In this document: positions 8,900-18,322 of the stretch, piece after piece | How positions within the stretch are numbered: position 1 is the stretch's first letter | Layout: each line of letters starts with the position of its first letter | Assembly: GCA_963728985.1 (NCBI GenBank) | Contig: CAVSME010000009.1 | Coordinates: 124,001-188,000, forward strand | Reading direction: 5' to 3' | DNA length: 64,000 nucleotides | DNA from: DASXAI01 sp963728985 | GTDB lineage: Bacteria; Actinomycetota; Acidimicrobiia; Acidimicrobiales; Ilumatobacteraceae | Program-made: the position numbers and the translations under genes | Notes under the pieces: generated by a model | What the model was told of the DNA's origin: nothing | The model's input: only the letters and a program-made list of their open reading frames with translations | The model's database searches: none

Positions 8900-9839
8900 A
8901 TGCTGCGCTTCACCCTCGTCCGGCTCGCACAGGCGATCCTGGTCCTCTTCGTCGTTGCGACCGTGGTCTTCATGCTGAGCCGGGCGAGCGGCAACTATGC
9001 CGAGCTGGTGGCGCCGCCCGACGCGCCACCCGAGACCATCGACCAGATCGAGAAGAACCTCGGCCTGGACCAGCCGCTGATCAACCAGTACTTCGACTAC
9101 ATGAAGGATTCTAGTGCACGGCGACCTGGGTGACTCGTTCGCCTATCGCCAGCCGGTCCGGAGCCTCATCGCCAGCGCGCTCCCGAACACGATCGAGCTC
9201 GGGGTGTGCGCCTTCGCCTTCGCCGCTGTCTTCGGGATCGCCATCGGCGTGCGCTCGGCGATGCGGCCGGGCGGCTGGACGGACCACGTCGGCAAGGGCC
9301 TCGCCCTCGCCGGTCAGTCGGTGCCGTCGTTCTGGCTGGCCATCCTGCTGGTCCTCCTGTTCTCGGTGCGGCTCGATTGGCTACCACCGTTCGGGCAGGG
9401 CGGTTGGCAGCACCTCGTGCTGCCGGCCATCGCGCTCGGCGCGTTCTCCCTGGCGTCGCTCGTGCGCCTCAGCCGCTCCGCGATCATCGAGGTGCTGCGC
9501 AAGGACCACACACTCTTCATGAACGCCAAAGGGGTGTCGCCCCGCCTTCTCATCGTGCACACGCTGCGCAACGCCTCGCTCCCAATCATCACGCTGGCCG
9601 GCATCCTGCTGGGGACGCTGATCTCGGCGTCCGTCATCGTCGAGACCATCTTCGCCTGGCCGGGCGTCGGCCAGTTGGCGATCCAGGGGATCAACTCCCG
9701 CGACTACAACGTCGTCCAAGGGGTCGTGCTCGTCAACACCGCCATCTTCGTGGTACTCCTGTTCCTCGTCGACGTCTCGTATGGACTGCTCGACCCTCGC
9801 GTGAGGAGGCTCGGCCGTGGTGTTGCCAGTCCCGCTTGA
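8900..9839 (+). pseudogene. ABC transporter permease (DppB-like), split by a +1 frameshift
   Basis: The first frame (8900-9133) encodes the N-terminal membrane helix MLRFTLVRLAQAILVLFVV and runs to FDYMKDSS. The second (from about 9111 to 9839) continues LVHGDLGDSFAYRQPV and carries the remaining membrane segments and the EAA-type loop (GVSPRLLIVHTLRNASLPII). Removing one T at 9109-9110 joins them as FDYMKDLVHGDLGDSF, the expected family sequence. As written, the product is truncated unless translation restarts at GTG 9114. The rest of the operon is intact, so a sequencing error is as likely as a real lesion. Confidence 0.8.
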
Positions 9840-10725
9840 CGCGGTCACGGAGGAGGCGATCCACGCCCCCGCGGAGGACATCGTCGGCCCGGTGTCGCGC
9901 CGTCGCCGACGCCGGTGGCCGTGGTTCTCCGGGACCATCCTGGCGGTGTTCATCTTCGCCGGCCTCTTCGGCCCGTACATCACGCCGTACCCGCCGAACG
10001 AGATCGACCTCGCCGCCTCGCTGCAGCCTCCCATCGGGTTCGGCGGCACGTGGAGCCATCCGATGGGTACCGACGATCTCGGCCGCGACATGCTCTCACG
10101 CGTGATCGAAGGCGCTCGCGTGGCGCTGGCCGTCTCGATCGCGGTCGTCGTCATCGCCGGCATCGTCGGCCTCCTCGTGGCGTTGATCGCCGGCTACCGG
10201 GGCGGCCGCCTCGACGCGTTCCTCATGCGCACGACCGATGCCAGCTTGGCCTTCCCGGTCCTGCTGCTCGCCATCGTCGTCGTCGGCGTCTATGGGCCGA
10301 GCACGACCATCGTGATCATCATCCTGGCCATCGCCTTCTGGCCCGCCTACGCACGCGTGCTGCGCAGTGAGGTCCTGCACCTCAAGACGATGGACTACGT
10401 CACCCAAGCGAGGACGATGGGCGGATCGGGCCGTTGGGTGGTGCGCCGCCACATCGTGCCGAACATCGTGCCGACGCTGCTCGTGCTGCTCAGCCTCCAG
10501 CTCGGCCTGGCCATCATCGCCGAGGGTTCGCTCAGCTTCCTCGGTCTCGGCGTGCCCCCGCCGGCGGCGTCGTGGGGCGGCATGCTGTCGGACGGCCGCC
10601 GGCACCTCTCCGACGCCTGGTGGATGCCGACGATGCCCGGGATCGCACTCAGCATCACGGTGCTGGCTACGAACCTGATGGGCGACTGGCTGCGCGTTCA
10701 CAGCGACCCGGCCACCAAGCGGTAG
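9817..10725 (+). CDS. ABC transporter permease (DppC-like)
   Basis: A 302-residue inner-membrane permease of the BPD_transp_1 family. It has an N-terminal membrane anchor, the family motif HPMGTDDLGRDMLSRVIEGA, five further hydrophobic segments and the coupling loop DYVTQARTMGGSGRWVVRRH that contacts the ATPase. The GTG at 9817 has AGGAGG eight bases upstream and overlaps the preceding permease by 23 bases, showing translational coupling. It forms the heterodimeric channel with the DppB-like protein. Confidence 0.9.
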   Translation: MVLPVPLDAVTEEAIHAPAEDIVGPVSRRRRRRWPWFSGTILAVFIFAGLFGPYITPYPPNEIDLAASLQPPIGFGGTWSHPMGTDDLGRDMLSRVIEGARVALAVSIAVVVIAGIVGLLVALIAGYRGGRLDAFLMRTTDASLAFPVLLLAIVVVGVYGPSTTIVIIILAIAFWPAYARVLRSEVLHLKTMDYVTQARTMGGSGRWVVRRHIVPNIVPTLLVLLSLQLGLAIIAEGSLSFLGLGVPPPAASWGGMLSDGRRHLSDAWWMPTMPGIALSITVLATNLMGDWLRVHSDPATKR

Positions 10726-10729
10726 CGCT

Positions 10730-11683
10730 GTGCTCGACGTCGAAGATCTCCACACCGTCTACTACCAAGGTGGGCACGGCGCGGTGCCGGCGGTCCGCGG
10801 CATCGACGTCTTCATACGCGAGGGATCGGCAACGGCGCTCGTCGGTGAGTCCGGCAGCGGGAAGACGACAGCGGCGCTCAGTGTGATGCGCCTCATCCGC
10901 AAGCCCATCGGCGACGTGGTGCGCGGCCGCGTCCGCCTGGACGGCACCGACCTCATGACGCTCAACGACGGGGCCATGCGCCAGGTGCTGCTCAACGAGA
11001 TCGGGTACGTGCCCCAGGACCCGACGACCGCGCTCGATCCGCTCTTCACCGTGCGCACCCAGATCGCCGAGGCCTGCCCGGGCAAGTCGCGGGCGGAGAC
11101 CGACGACCTGATCGTCGATGTGCTGGAACGCCTCGGTGTGCTCGACGCTCGACAACGCCTGAAGAGCTACCCCCACGAGTTCTCGGGTGGCATGCGCCAG
11201 CGGGTCGCCATCGCGGTGGCGCTCGTGAAGGAGCCGCGGCTCCTCATTGCCGACGAGCCGACGACCGCGCTCGATGTCACCACGCAGCTGGCCATCCTGC
11301 GGCTGCTCGACGAGCTGCGCCGGGAGCGGAAGCTGGCTGTCCTGTTCGTCACCCACGACCTGGCCGTGGCTCGGCTGGTGTGCCAGGACGTGGCCGTCCT
11401 GTACGGCGGCATCGTGGCCGAGGCTGGCCCCATCGCCGACGTGATGGCGGCGCCGAAGCACCCCTACACCCGCGCGCTGCTCGATGCCGACGAGCGCGAT
11501 GCCCGACCCCACAGCCGTTTGCGGGCCATCCCCGGCCAACCGCCGCCGCTCTCGGCCCTGCCGCCGGGGTGCCCGTTCGCACCCCGTTGCCCGATCGCCA
11601 TCGAGGAGTGCACCCGTGCGCTTCCACCGATCGAGCTCCACGGCGACGTGAAGGTGCGCTGCATCCGGGCCGGTGAGATGTGA
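10730..11683 (+). CDS. ABC transporter ATPase (DppD-like)
   Basis: A 317-residue ATPase with Walker A GESGSGKTT, signature FSGGMRQRVAIA, Walker B LLIADEPTTALD and switch His in VTHDLAVA. The C-terminal oligopeptide/dipeptide domain with CPFAPRCPIAIEEC is typical of Opp/Dpp ATPases and carries a Cys cluster that may bind Fe-S. It starts with GTG four bases after the permease stop and overlaps the next ATPase by the ATGTGA junction. Confidence 0.92.
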   Translation: MLDVEDLHTVYYQGGHGAVPAVRGIDVFIREGSATALVGESGSGKTTAALSVMRLIRKPIGDVVRGRVRLDGTDLMTLNDGAMRQVLLNEIGYVPQDPTTALDPLFTVRTQIAEACPGKSRAETDDLIVDVLERLGVLDARQRLKSYPHEFSGGMRQRVAIAVALVKEPRLLIADEPTTALDVTTQLAILRLLDELRRERKLAVLFVTHDLAVARLVCQDVAVLYGGIVAEAGPIADVMAAPKHPYTRALLDADERDARPHSRLRAIPGQPPPLSALPPGCPFAPRCPIAIEECTRALPPIELHGDVKVRCIRAGEM

Positions 11684-12660
11684 GCGACACCGACGTCGTC
11701 CTCGAAGCGCGGGCCGTCACGAAGATCTACAACGCTCCTACCGGCGGCCTGGTGCACGCGCTGGCCGACGTCGACGTCGACGTCAGGCGCGGTCGCACGC
11801 TCGGCCTCGTGGGCGAATCCGGCAGCGGCAAGACGACGCTGACCCGCCTGTTGCTCAACCTCGAGCCGCCCACCAAGGGCGAGGTCCAGTTCGAGGGCCG
11901 TTCACTGAAAGCACTGAGCGCCGACGATCTGCGCAGCTACCGCCATGCCGTGTCGGCCGTCTTCCAGAACCCGTACAGCTCGCTCGACCCGCGGATGCGC
12001 ATCTGGGACGCCATCACCCAGCAACAGGCCATCGAGCGCTCAGCCAACAAGAAGGCGCGGCGCGAGCACGCTCGGGAACTGCTCGACCTCGTCGGCCTCG
12101 GCGGCCCCATGGCGGACCGCTACCCCCATCAGCTGTCGGGCGGCCAGCGTCAGCGGGTCGCCATCGCCCGAGCCATCTCCCAGGATCCCGAGGTCATGAT
12201 CCTCGACGAGCCCCTCTCGGCGCTGGACGTGTCGGTGAGCGCCCAGATCGTGAACCTCCTCCTGGACCTGCAGGACCGCATCGGTGTCACGTACGTGTTC
12301 GTCGGTCACGACCTGCGGCTCGTGCGCCACCTCTGCCACGACGTGGCGGTGATGTACCGGGGCCGCATCGTGGAGCACGGACCGGCACTGGCGGTGCTGG
12401 ATGACCCCGCGCATCCGTACACCGCCGCGCTGGTGACGGCATCGGCGTTGCGATCCCTCGCCGCCACCGACGACGCCGACACCAAGGCGGCGCCCCCGGA
12501 CGCCCTGCAGGGCTGCGCCTACCGCAACCGCTGCCCACGGGCGGATCTCCAGTGCGAGGAAGAGACGCCCGAGCCGACGCCCTTCGCCGGTGAGCGCCGG
12601 ATCCGCTGCCACCATCCGCTCGAACCGGTGGCGCTCTCGGCGCCGACACCTTCGGTCTGA
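11680..12660 (+). CDS. ABC transporter ATPase (DppF-like)
   Basis: A 326-residue partner ATPase with Walker A GESGSGKTTLTR, signature LSGGQRQRVAIARA, Walker B VMILDEPLSALD and switch FVGHDLRLV. The C-terminal extension with CAYRNRCPRADLQC again carries the Opp/Dpp Cys motif. Its GTG start lies within the end of the preceding gene (GTGA), so the two ATPases are translationally coupled and presumably form the heterodimeric motor. Confidence 0.92.
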   Translation: MSDTDVVLEARAVTKIYNAPTGGLVHALADVDVDVRRGRTLGLVGESGSGKTTLTRLLLNLEPPTKGEVQFEGRSLKALSADDLRSYRHAVSAVFQNPYSSLDPRMRIWDAITQQQAIERSANKKARREHARELLDLVGLGGPMADRYPHQLSGGQRQRVAIARAISQDPEVMILDEPLSALDVSVSAQIVNLLLDLQDRIGVTYVFVGHDLRLVRHLCHDVAVMYRGRIVEHGPALAVLDDPAHPYTAALVTASALRSLAATDDADTKAAPPDALQGCAYRNRCPRADLQCEEETPEPTPFAGERRIRCHHPLEPVALSAPTPSV

Positions 12661-12676
12661 CCCGGAAGGAGACGGC

Positions 12677-13105
12677 ATGGCCAGGAAGGTCAACCCGACG
12701 GTCGATCTACTCCGCAACGTCGATCTCTTCGCGGGCCTCACCACGAAGGAGCTCGAGAGCGTCGCCGATGCGTGCAAGCGGGCCCAGTTCCGAGACGGCG
12801 AGAACATCGTCACGCAAGGGGAGCCCAGCGCGCGGATGTACCTCATCATCGACGGCACGGCGGACGCGTTCGTCCACGGCGCCAAGGTCGAGACGATCGG
12901 ACCGGGTGACTACTTCGGGGAGATCGCCGTCATCGACGGCCAGCCGCGGGCGGCGACGGTGACCGCGACCAGTCCGGTGTCAGCGCTGTCGCTCGCCAAT
13001 TTCAACGTGAAGCGCATCGTTCGGACCGTGCCCGACATCGGGTTCAAGATGCTCCGCAAGGCCTGCGAACGGATCCGCTCCTTGGAATCCGAGCCCATCA
13101 TCTGA
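12677..13105 (+). CDS. Cyclic nucleotide-binding domain protein
   Basis: A 142-residue protein made of one cNMP-binding (CAP_ED) domain. The phosphate-binding cassette GDYFGEIAVIDGQPRAATV has the Glu and Arg expected for cyclic nucleotide binding. There is no DNA-binding or enzyme domain, so it may act as a small sensor or a partner protein. The ATG is preceded by GAAGGAGA at good spacing. It lies 16 bases after the importer ATPase and is probably the last gene of that operon. Its role in transport is unknown. Confidence 0.8.
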   Translation: MARKVNPTVDLLRNVDLFAGLTTKELESVADACKRAQFRDGENIVTQGEPSARMYLIIDGTADAFVHGAKVETIGPGDYFGEIAVIDGQPRAATVTATSPVSALSLANFNVKRIVRTVPDIGFKMLRKACERIRSLESEPII

Positions 13106-13208
13106 GCGCCTCGACCGGAAGCATTCTCGTCGTGATCCGACACGGTTGTACGGCGAACCGGACGTTTGCTAGAGACGGATGGGCGCGACGCGGCAGAGGG
13201 GAACTGAC

Positions 13209-14447
<1,239 letters not shown>

Positions 14448-14486
14448 CCGACTGGGCCCGGGGGCGGCTGGGGAAGGACCTGATCG

Positions 14487-14508
14487 GTGGTCTGCTACAA
14501 CTGACCAC
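14487..14508. promoter_or_regulatory. Possible operator/promoter of the hyp operon
   Basis: GTGGTC and GACCAC form a 6 bp inverted repeat with a 10-base centre that contains a -10-like TACAAC (14495-14500). The site lies 20 bases before hypA. A repressor covering the -10 is plausible, and the PadR/YceI protein encoded two genes downstream is a candidate. No convincing -35 is visible, so this is tentative. Confidence 0.3.
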
Positions 14509-14526
14509 GACTGGGGAGTTGCTTCC

Positions 14527-14871
14527 GTGCACGAGCTCTCGCTGTGCCAGGCCATCGTCGACACCGCCCGCCGGTACGGGGGCGAGCGCCCGCTGCGCCG
14601 CGTACTGGTGCGCATCGGCTACCTGCGCCAGGTCGTGCCGGACTCCCTGCAGTTCTCCTGGCAGGTCATCACCGACGGGAGCGACCTTGCCGGCTGCGAG
14701 CTCTCGATCGAGCACGTGCCCGCCGTCATCGAGTGCCGCCGGTGCGCCGCCACGACGGAGCTGGACCGCCCCCTGCTCATCTGCCCCCGCTGCGAGAGTG
14801 ACGACGTGATCGTGGTGCACGGCGAGGAGTTCCAGATCGCCGCCATCGACGTCGTCGAGGGCGTGGTCTGA
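14527..14871 (+). CDS. hypA: Hydrogenase nickel incorporation protein HypA
   Basis: A 114-residue nickel metallochaperone that works with HypB to load Ni into the hydrogenase large subunit. The N-terminal MHE motif, whose backbone and His bind nickel, is present (MHELSLCQAIVDTA). The zinc-binding site is CRRC with CPRC about fifteen residues later. The gene starts with GTG, and hypB begins on the base after its TGA. First gene of a four-gene unit. Confidence 0.95.
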   Translation: MHELSLCQAIVDTARRYGGERPLRRVLVRIGYLRQVVPDSLQFSWQVITDGSDLAGCELSIEHVPAVIECRRCAATTELDRPLLICPRCESDDVIVVHGEEFQIAAIDVVEGVV

Positions 14872-15648
14872 ATGGGCCGGTTCCACCGTCACGCCGACGG
14901 TTCCGCGCACGTGCACGATCACGACGACGAGGGCCACGAGCACCACGATGTCGGCGATCACGGTGGCTACACCGAGACGGGCGTGGCCCGCGTCGCCGTC
15001 CTCGAGGACATCCTCGCCGAGAACGACCGGGTCGCGGCGGCCAACCGGGCCGACTTCGCCGCCGCCGGGGTGTGGTCGGTGAACGTCATGTCCTCCCCCG
15101 GGGCGGGCAAGACCACGCTGCTGAAGCGCACGCTCGCCACCCTGGCCGAGCAGGTGCGCATCGGTGTGCTCGAAGGTGACATCGCCACCAGCATCGACGC
15201 CGATCAACTCGACGGCCTCGGCGCCGCCATCTCGCTCGTCAACACCAGCAACGGGTTCGGCGGCGAATGCCACCTCGATGCCGTGATGGTGCGCTCGGGC
15301 CTGGGGCGGCTCCCGCTGGCCGACCTCGATCTGCTCCTGGTCGAGAACGTCGGCAACCTGGTGTGCCCGGCCGAGTTCGACGTGGGCCAGCACGCCCGGG
15401 CCATGGTCTACGCGGTGACCGAGGGCGAGGAGAAGCCGCTCAAGTACCCGGTCATGTTCCGCGCCGTCGACGTGGTCGTGGTGAACAAGATCGACCTGCT
15501 CCCCCACCTGGACATGGACCTCGACCAGTTCCTGCGCCACCTGCACGCCGTGAACCCGGCGGCGCGAGTGATCCGGACCAGCGCGCGGACCGGCGAAGGT
15601 GTCGACGAGTGGTGCGACTGGTTGCGCGCGTCCCTGGGGCAGCCGTGA
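14872..15648 (+). CDS. hypB: Hydrogenase nickel incorporation GTPase HypB
   Basis: A 258-residue GTPase that drives nickel insertion. A His-rich N-terminus (residues about 5-30, HRHADGSAHVHDHDDEGHEH) probably stores nickel. The G1 loop SSPGAGKTTLLKR, the conserved GECHLDA, where Cys-His binds metal at the dimer interface, and the NKID motif that gives GTP specificity are all visible. It follows hypA without a gap and overlaps the next gene by GTGA. Confidence 0.95.
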   Translation: MGRFHRHADGSAHVHDHDDEGHEHHDVGDHGGYTETGVARVAVLEDILAENDRVAAANRADFAAAGVWSVNVMSSPGAGKTTLLKRTLATLAEQVRIGVLEGDIATSIDADQLDGLGAAISLVNTSNGFGGECHLDAVMVRSGLGRLPLADLDLLLVENVGNLVCPAEFDVGQHARAMVYAVTEGEEKPLKYPVMFRAVDVVVVNKIDLLPHLDMDLDQFLRHLHAVNPAARVIRTSARTGEGVDEWCDWLRASLGQP

Positions 15649-16715
15649 CCGCCCCGACGAGCGATCAGCACGCCGCCCGGTTCGCGCTGGCACCACCGCG
15701 GCACTTCCTGCTGCCCGCCGTGCTGCTGCTCATCGCCGAGGAACCGAGTCACGGCTACCAGCTGGTGAAGGCGCTGAGCGGCCTCCACTTCGGACCGGTC
15801 GACCGGCCCGCCGTCTACCGCGTGCTCGCCCAGCTGGAAGCGGACGGCCTGGTGGAGGCCTGGAGCGACGCGCCGGTGGCGGGGTCGATGCGGCGGGTCT
15901 ACGGGCTCACCGCCGACGGCGGCCGGGTGCTGCGGGCATGGATGGGGATCATCAAGGAGGAGCGCGACGCCCTCGAGGGCGTCCTGCGGCGTTACGCCGC
16001 CACCGGCACCGCCGACGCCCTCCTGGCCGAGGCCGAGAGCGGGCTCGTGGCGGTGGGCGGCACGGCGTGGTCGCCGGTGTCGGCGACGGCCGAGTCTGAC
16101 CACCGGCCCCGCATGGCCGGTCCCCGCACCGCGGCACCGACCACCGCTGCTGCTCCCGGCGACCCCGCCCCGGTCACCAGACGCCGGCGCTACCGCCTCG
16201 TCCCGGAGCGGTCCGTGGTGCTCGTCGAGGCCCGGTCCACGGTGGGACCGATCAGCTTCGGCGCCCTCGGGCTCACCGGTGTCGTCGAGCTCGACGTGGC
16301 CGGCGGGGAGATCGTGGCCGGCGGGCGGCCGACGGCACTGGTCGAGGTGCCGATCTCCGGGCTCCGGTCGGGCAACCGCCTCTACGACGCCGAGCTGCTG
16401 CGGCGCATCGACGCTGCCCGCCACCCGGTCGTCACGCTCGACCTGCACCACGGGAGCGCGCTGGGCGTCGGCCATCGCTACCTACTCGAAGGCATGGCCA
16501 CCGTGCACGGCGTCACCCGCCCGGCGACGGGCACCGTCGTCGTGCACCTCTCGGCCGACGGGCAGCTCGACGTGACGGGCGATCAGGTCTTCGACATCCG
16601 CGACTTCGGCATCGAGTCGCCCACGGTGCTGATGTTGCGCATCTACCCCGATGTCACCGTCCGGCTCCACATCGAGGCGGCCTACGACGGCGACCAGCAG
16701 GAGGTTTCACCATGA
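15645..16715 (+). CDS. PadR-type regulator fused to a YceI-like domain
   Basis: A 356-residue protein. Residues about 15-110 form a PadR winged helix (FLLPAVLLLIAEEPSHGYQL, then VYRVLAQLEADGLVEAW). A Pro/Ala/Thr linker follows, and residues about 190-350 form a YceI-like lipocalin-type barrel (VFDIRDFGIESPTVLMLRIY). YceI proteins bind polyisoprenoid or quinone-like lipids, so this may be a lipid- or quinone-responsive repressor of the hydrogenase genes; that is inference. The GTG lies inside the hypB stop (GTGA), so it is co-translated with hypB. A stand-alone YceI paralogue is encoded at 30781. Confidence 0.75.
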   Translation: MTAPTSDQHAARFALAPPRHFLLPAVLLLIAEEPSHGYQLVKALSGLHFGPVDRPAVYRVLAQLEADGLVEAWSDAPVAGSMRRVYGLTADGGRVLRAWMGIIKEERDALEGVLRRYAATGTADALLAEAESGLVAVGGTAWSPVSATAESDHRPRMAGPRTAAPTTAAAPGDPAPVTRRRRYRLVPERSVVLVEARSTVGPISFGALGLTGVVELDVAGGEIVAGGRPTALVEVPISGLRSGNRLYDAELLRRIDAARHPVVTLDLHHGSALGVGHRYLLEGMATVHGVTRPATGTVVVHLSADGQLDVTGDQVFDIRDFGIESPTVLMLRIYPDVTVRLHIEAAYDGDQQEVSP

Positions 16716-16975
16716 AGGTCTTCCTCGCGCTCGCGGCCGGCTACGTGCTGGGCGCCCGGACCGGGAGCGAGCACTTCGACGAGGTGGTCCGCTCGCTGCG
16801 CGCCATCAAGGACTCCGAGGAGTTCCACGATCTCGTGGCCAGCGTCCGCAACCACGCCGGCGCCACGTTGCGCGAGCTGGCGACGATGATCGACCGGCCC
16901 GCCGGCGAGGGGGCCGACACCGCTGCCGCCGGCGACCTCGTCGAGCGCGTCCGCCACCTCGCCGGCCTCCGGTGA
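16712..16975 (+). CDS. Small protein with N-terminal hydrophobic segment
   Basis: An 87-residue protein whose start (MKVFLALAAGYVLGARTGSE) resembles the membrane-anchored glycine-rich beginnings of YtxH-like small proteins. A charged helical remainder with Arg/Glu follows (FDEVVRSLRAIKDSEEFHDL). Its ATG overlaps the preceding TGA (ATGA), so it belongs to the hypAB unit. I do not recognise a function. Confidence 0.65.
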   Translation: MKVFLALAAGYVLGARTGSEHFDEVVRSLRAIKDSEEFHDLVASVRNHAGATLRELATMIDRPAGEGADTAAAGDLVERVRHLAGLR

Positions 16976-16995
16976 GCTACCGACCGATAGGTCCG

Positions 16996-17066
16996 CTGGC
17001 GCCGCAGTGCGGCGCCCGGGCAGCTGCTGGCGGGGTTGACCGAGCGGGCGAGCGGATAGGCGAAGA
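16996..17066. repeat. Diverged single copy of the 72 bp repeat
   Basis: This segment starts with the palindrome GGCGCCGCAGTGCGGCGCC (16998-17016), continues with CTGCTGGCGGGGTTGACCGA and ends near GGATAGGCGAAG. It matches the tandem copies at 17310-17474 with several substitutions. It follows the stop of the small protein by about 20 bases, so it could also act as a terminator hairpin for the hypAB unit. Confidence 0.6.
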
Positions 17067-17071
17067 GAGCT

Positions 17072-17243
17072 TTGGGTGCTGATCCGCGCTTCGGTGCTGA
17101 ATGCGTCGGTTTCCGACGCATCTCGCACCCAAGCTGTGATCCCCACCCACGCTTCGCGCGGAATCCTGTTCCGATCAGCGTTTGGGTGCCGATTGCGTCG
17201 CCTGGCGGGCCGATCGGCACCCATGACCGAATCGGCACCCAAC
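17072..17243. repeat. Cluster of inverted repeats in non-coding DNA
   Basis: TTGGGTGC (17072-17079) pairs with GCACCCAA (17125-17132). Between them sits a perfect 9 bp hairpin, ATGCGTCGG-TTT-CCGACGCAT (17101-17121). A second unit has TGGGTGCCGAT (17183-17193) paired with ATCGGCACCCA at 17213-17223 and again at 17231-17241. I see no gene in 16976-17486. The nested symmetry suggests a structured RNA or an array of protein-binding sites; I cannot tell which. Confidence 0.6.
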
Positions 17244-17309
17244 GTCGCTCACGGATCGTGGCCACCGGCCCCGCCGCGCGGATCGCCAGCACCTATCGGC
17301 TCGCCCTCC

Positions 17310-17474
17310 GAGCACAGCGAGACCGAGGCGACAGCGTGGCGCCGCAGTGCGGCGCCGGGGCCGCTGCTGGCGGGATTGACCGAGCACAGCGAGACCGGGG
17401 CGACGGTGTGGCGCCGCAGTGCGGCGCCGGGGCCGCTGCTGGCGGGATTGACCGAGCACAGCGAGACCGAGGCG
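17310..17474. repeat. 72 bp direct tandem repeat with internal hairpin
   Basis: Two full copies (17310-17381 and 17382-17453) and a partial third begin with GAGCACAGCGAGACC. Each full copy contains GGCGCCGCAGTGCGGCGCC (17338-17356 and 17410-17428), an 8 bp stem with a 3-base loop. The copies differ at only a few positions. They lie between convergent genes and downstream of the PAS protein stop, so they may terminate transcription or be part of a dispersed element family. Confidence 0.8.
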
Positions 17475-17486
17475 AAGCCGAGGCAT

Positions 17487-18266
17487 TCAAAACGGCGAGG
17501 TGTCGCGGATGATGCCCCGCAAGCCCATGACCGCGCCGTTGGCACCGAACGTCGGCTCGGCGCGGGCATAGAGGTGGCGGGTCTCGCCCCCCGGGCGGAC
17601 GATGTCGTACTCCCCCTCGAAGGGCCGCGCCTGCTGGATCGCCGTCGCCAGCGCGTCGGCCACCCGCTCGCGGTCGTCCACGACGATCGGCGCGACATGG
17701 GCGGCCAGGTCGCCACCGAACTCGAGCGGGTCGATGCCGTGGATGCGATGGAGCTCGGCGCTCCACTGCACGGTGTCGGTGGCCACGTCCCACAACCACC
17801 GGCCGACATGCGTGAGCGCTTCACCCTCCTGCACGCGGGCCTCGGTCTCGGCCAGCGACGCCTGCGCCAGGCGCTGCTCGGTGAGATCGCGGGCCACGAC
17901 CGCGGCGCCGACCACCGTGCCCGCCACCACGACGGGGCGCAGGTTCATCGAGATCGGCGTGGGCATGCCGCCCTTGCGATGCACGTCGATGTCGTAGCGC
18001 TCGATCCGGTCGCCGGTGGCCACGATGTCGAGCAGCCACACGATGGTGGGGCGCACGTCGGCGGGGAACAACGTGGCCGCTGGTTGCCCCACCACCTCGG
18101 ACTCGATCCAGCCGAAGATCCGCTCGGCGCTGCGGTTCCACGTGGTGACGAGGCCGGCCGTGTCCACCCCGAACACGGCGTCGGCGGTGGCATCGAGCAC
18201 CGCCTCCAGGAAGGCGATGGAGTCGATCTCCACACGGTCCACACTGAGCTCGCTCCGCTCGCTCAT
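17487..18266 (-). CDS. PAS-domain protein (two PAS/PAC modules)
   Basis: A 259-residue soluble sensor-like protein. The first PAS domain, residues about 15-130 (FLEAVLDATADAVFGVDTAG, then WNRSAERIFGW), ends with the PAC motif VVARDLTEQRL. The second, residues about 150-255 (HVGRWLWDVATDTVQWSAEL), ends LRGIIRDTSPF. There is no kinase, GGDEF or HTH domain, so the output must come from a partner. It is embedded in the hydrogenase island on the opposite strand and divergent from the HupF-like gene by 56 bases, so a role in sensing redox state or gases is possible but unproven. Confidence 0.75.
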   Translation of the reverse strand: MSERSELSVDRVEIDSIAFLEAVLDATADAVFGVDTAGLVTTWNRSAERIFGWIESEVVGQPAATLFPADVRPTIVWLLDIVATGDRIERYDIDVHRKGGMPTPISMNLRPVVVAGTVVGAAVVARDLTEQRLAQASLAETEARVQEGEALTHVGRWLWDVATDTVQWSAELHRIHGIDPLEFGGDLAAHVAPIVVDDRERVADALATAIQQARPFEGEYDIVRPGGETRHLYARAEPTFGANGAVMGLRGIIRDTSPF

Positions 18267-18322
18267 CGCACCCCCAGGCGCCCTACCCGGGGAAAGCTAA
18301 CCGACGGCCGCGGGTCGACTCC

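Noticed and set aside
9101..9120. Programmed frameshift in the permease
   Set aside because: No slippery heptamer or following pseudoknot is visible, and other genes in the window show the same type of single-base insertion.
17310..17474. CRISPR array
   Set aside because: The units are direct tandem copies without variable spacers, and no cas genes are near. The Cas4-like protein at 23047 belongs to the hydrogenase island.
16976..17486. A small protein made of VNPASSGPGAALRRH repeats on the minus strand
   Set aside because: The repeat is 72 bases, so it translates as a repeat in several frames. It lies beyond the PAS protein stop, has no ribosome-binding site and is dominated by a hairpin.
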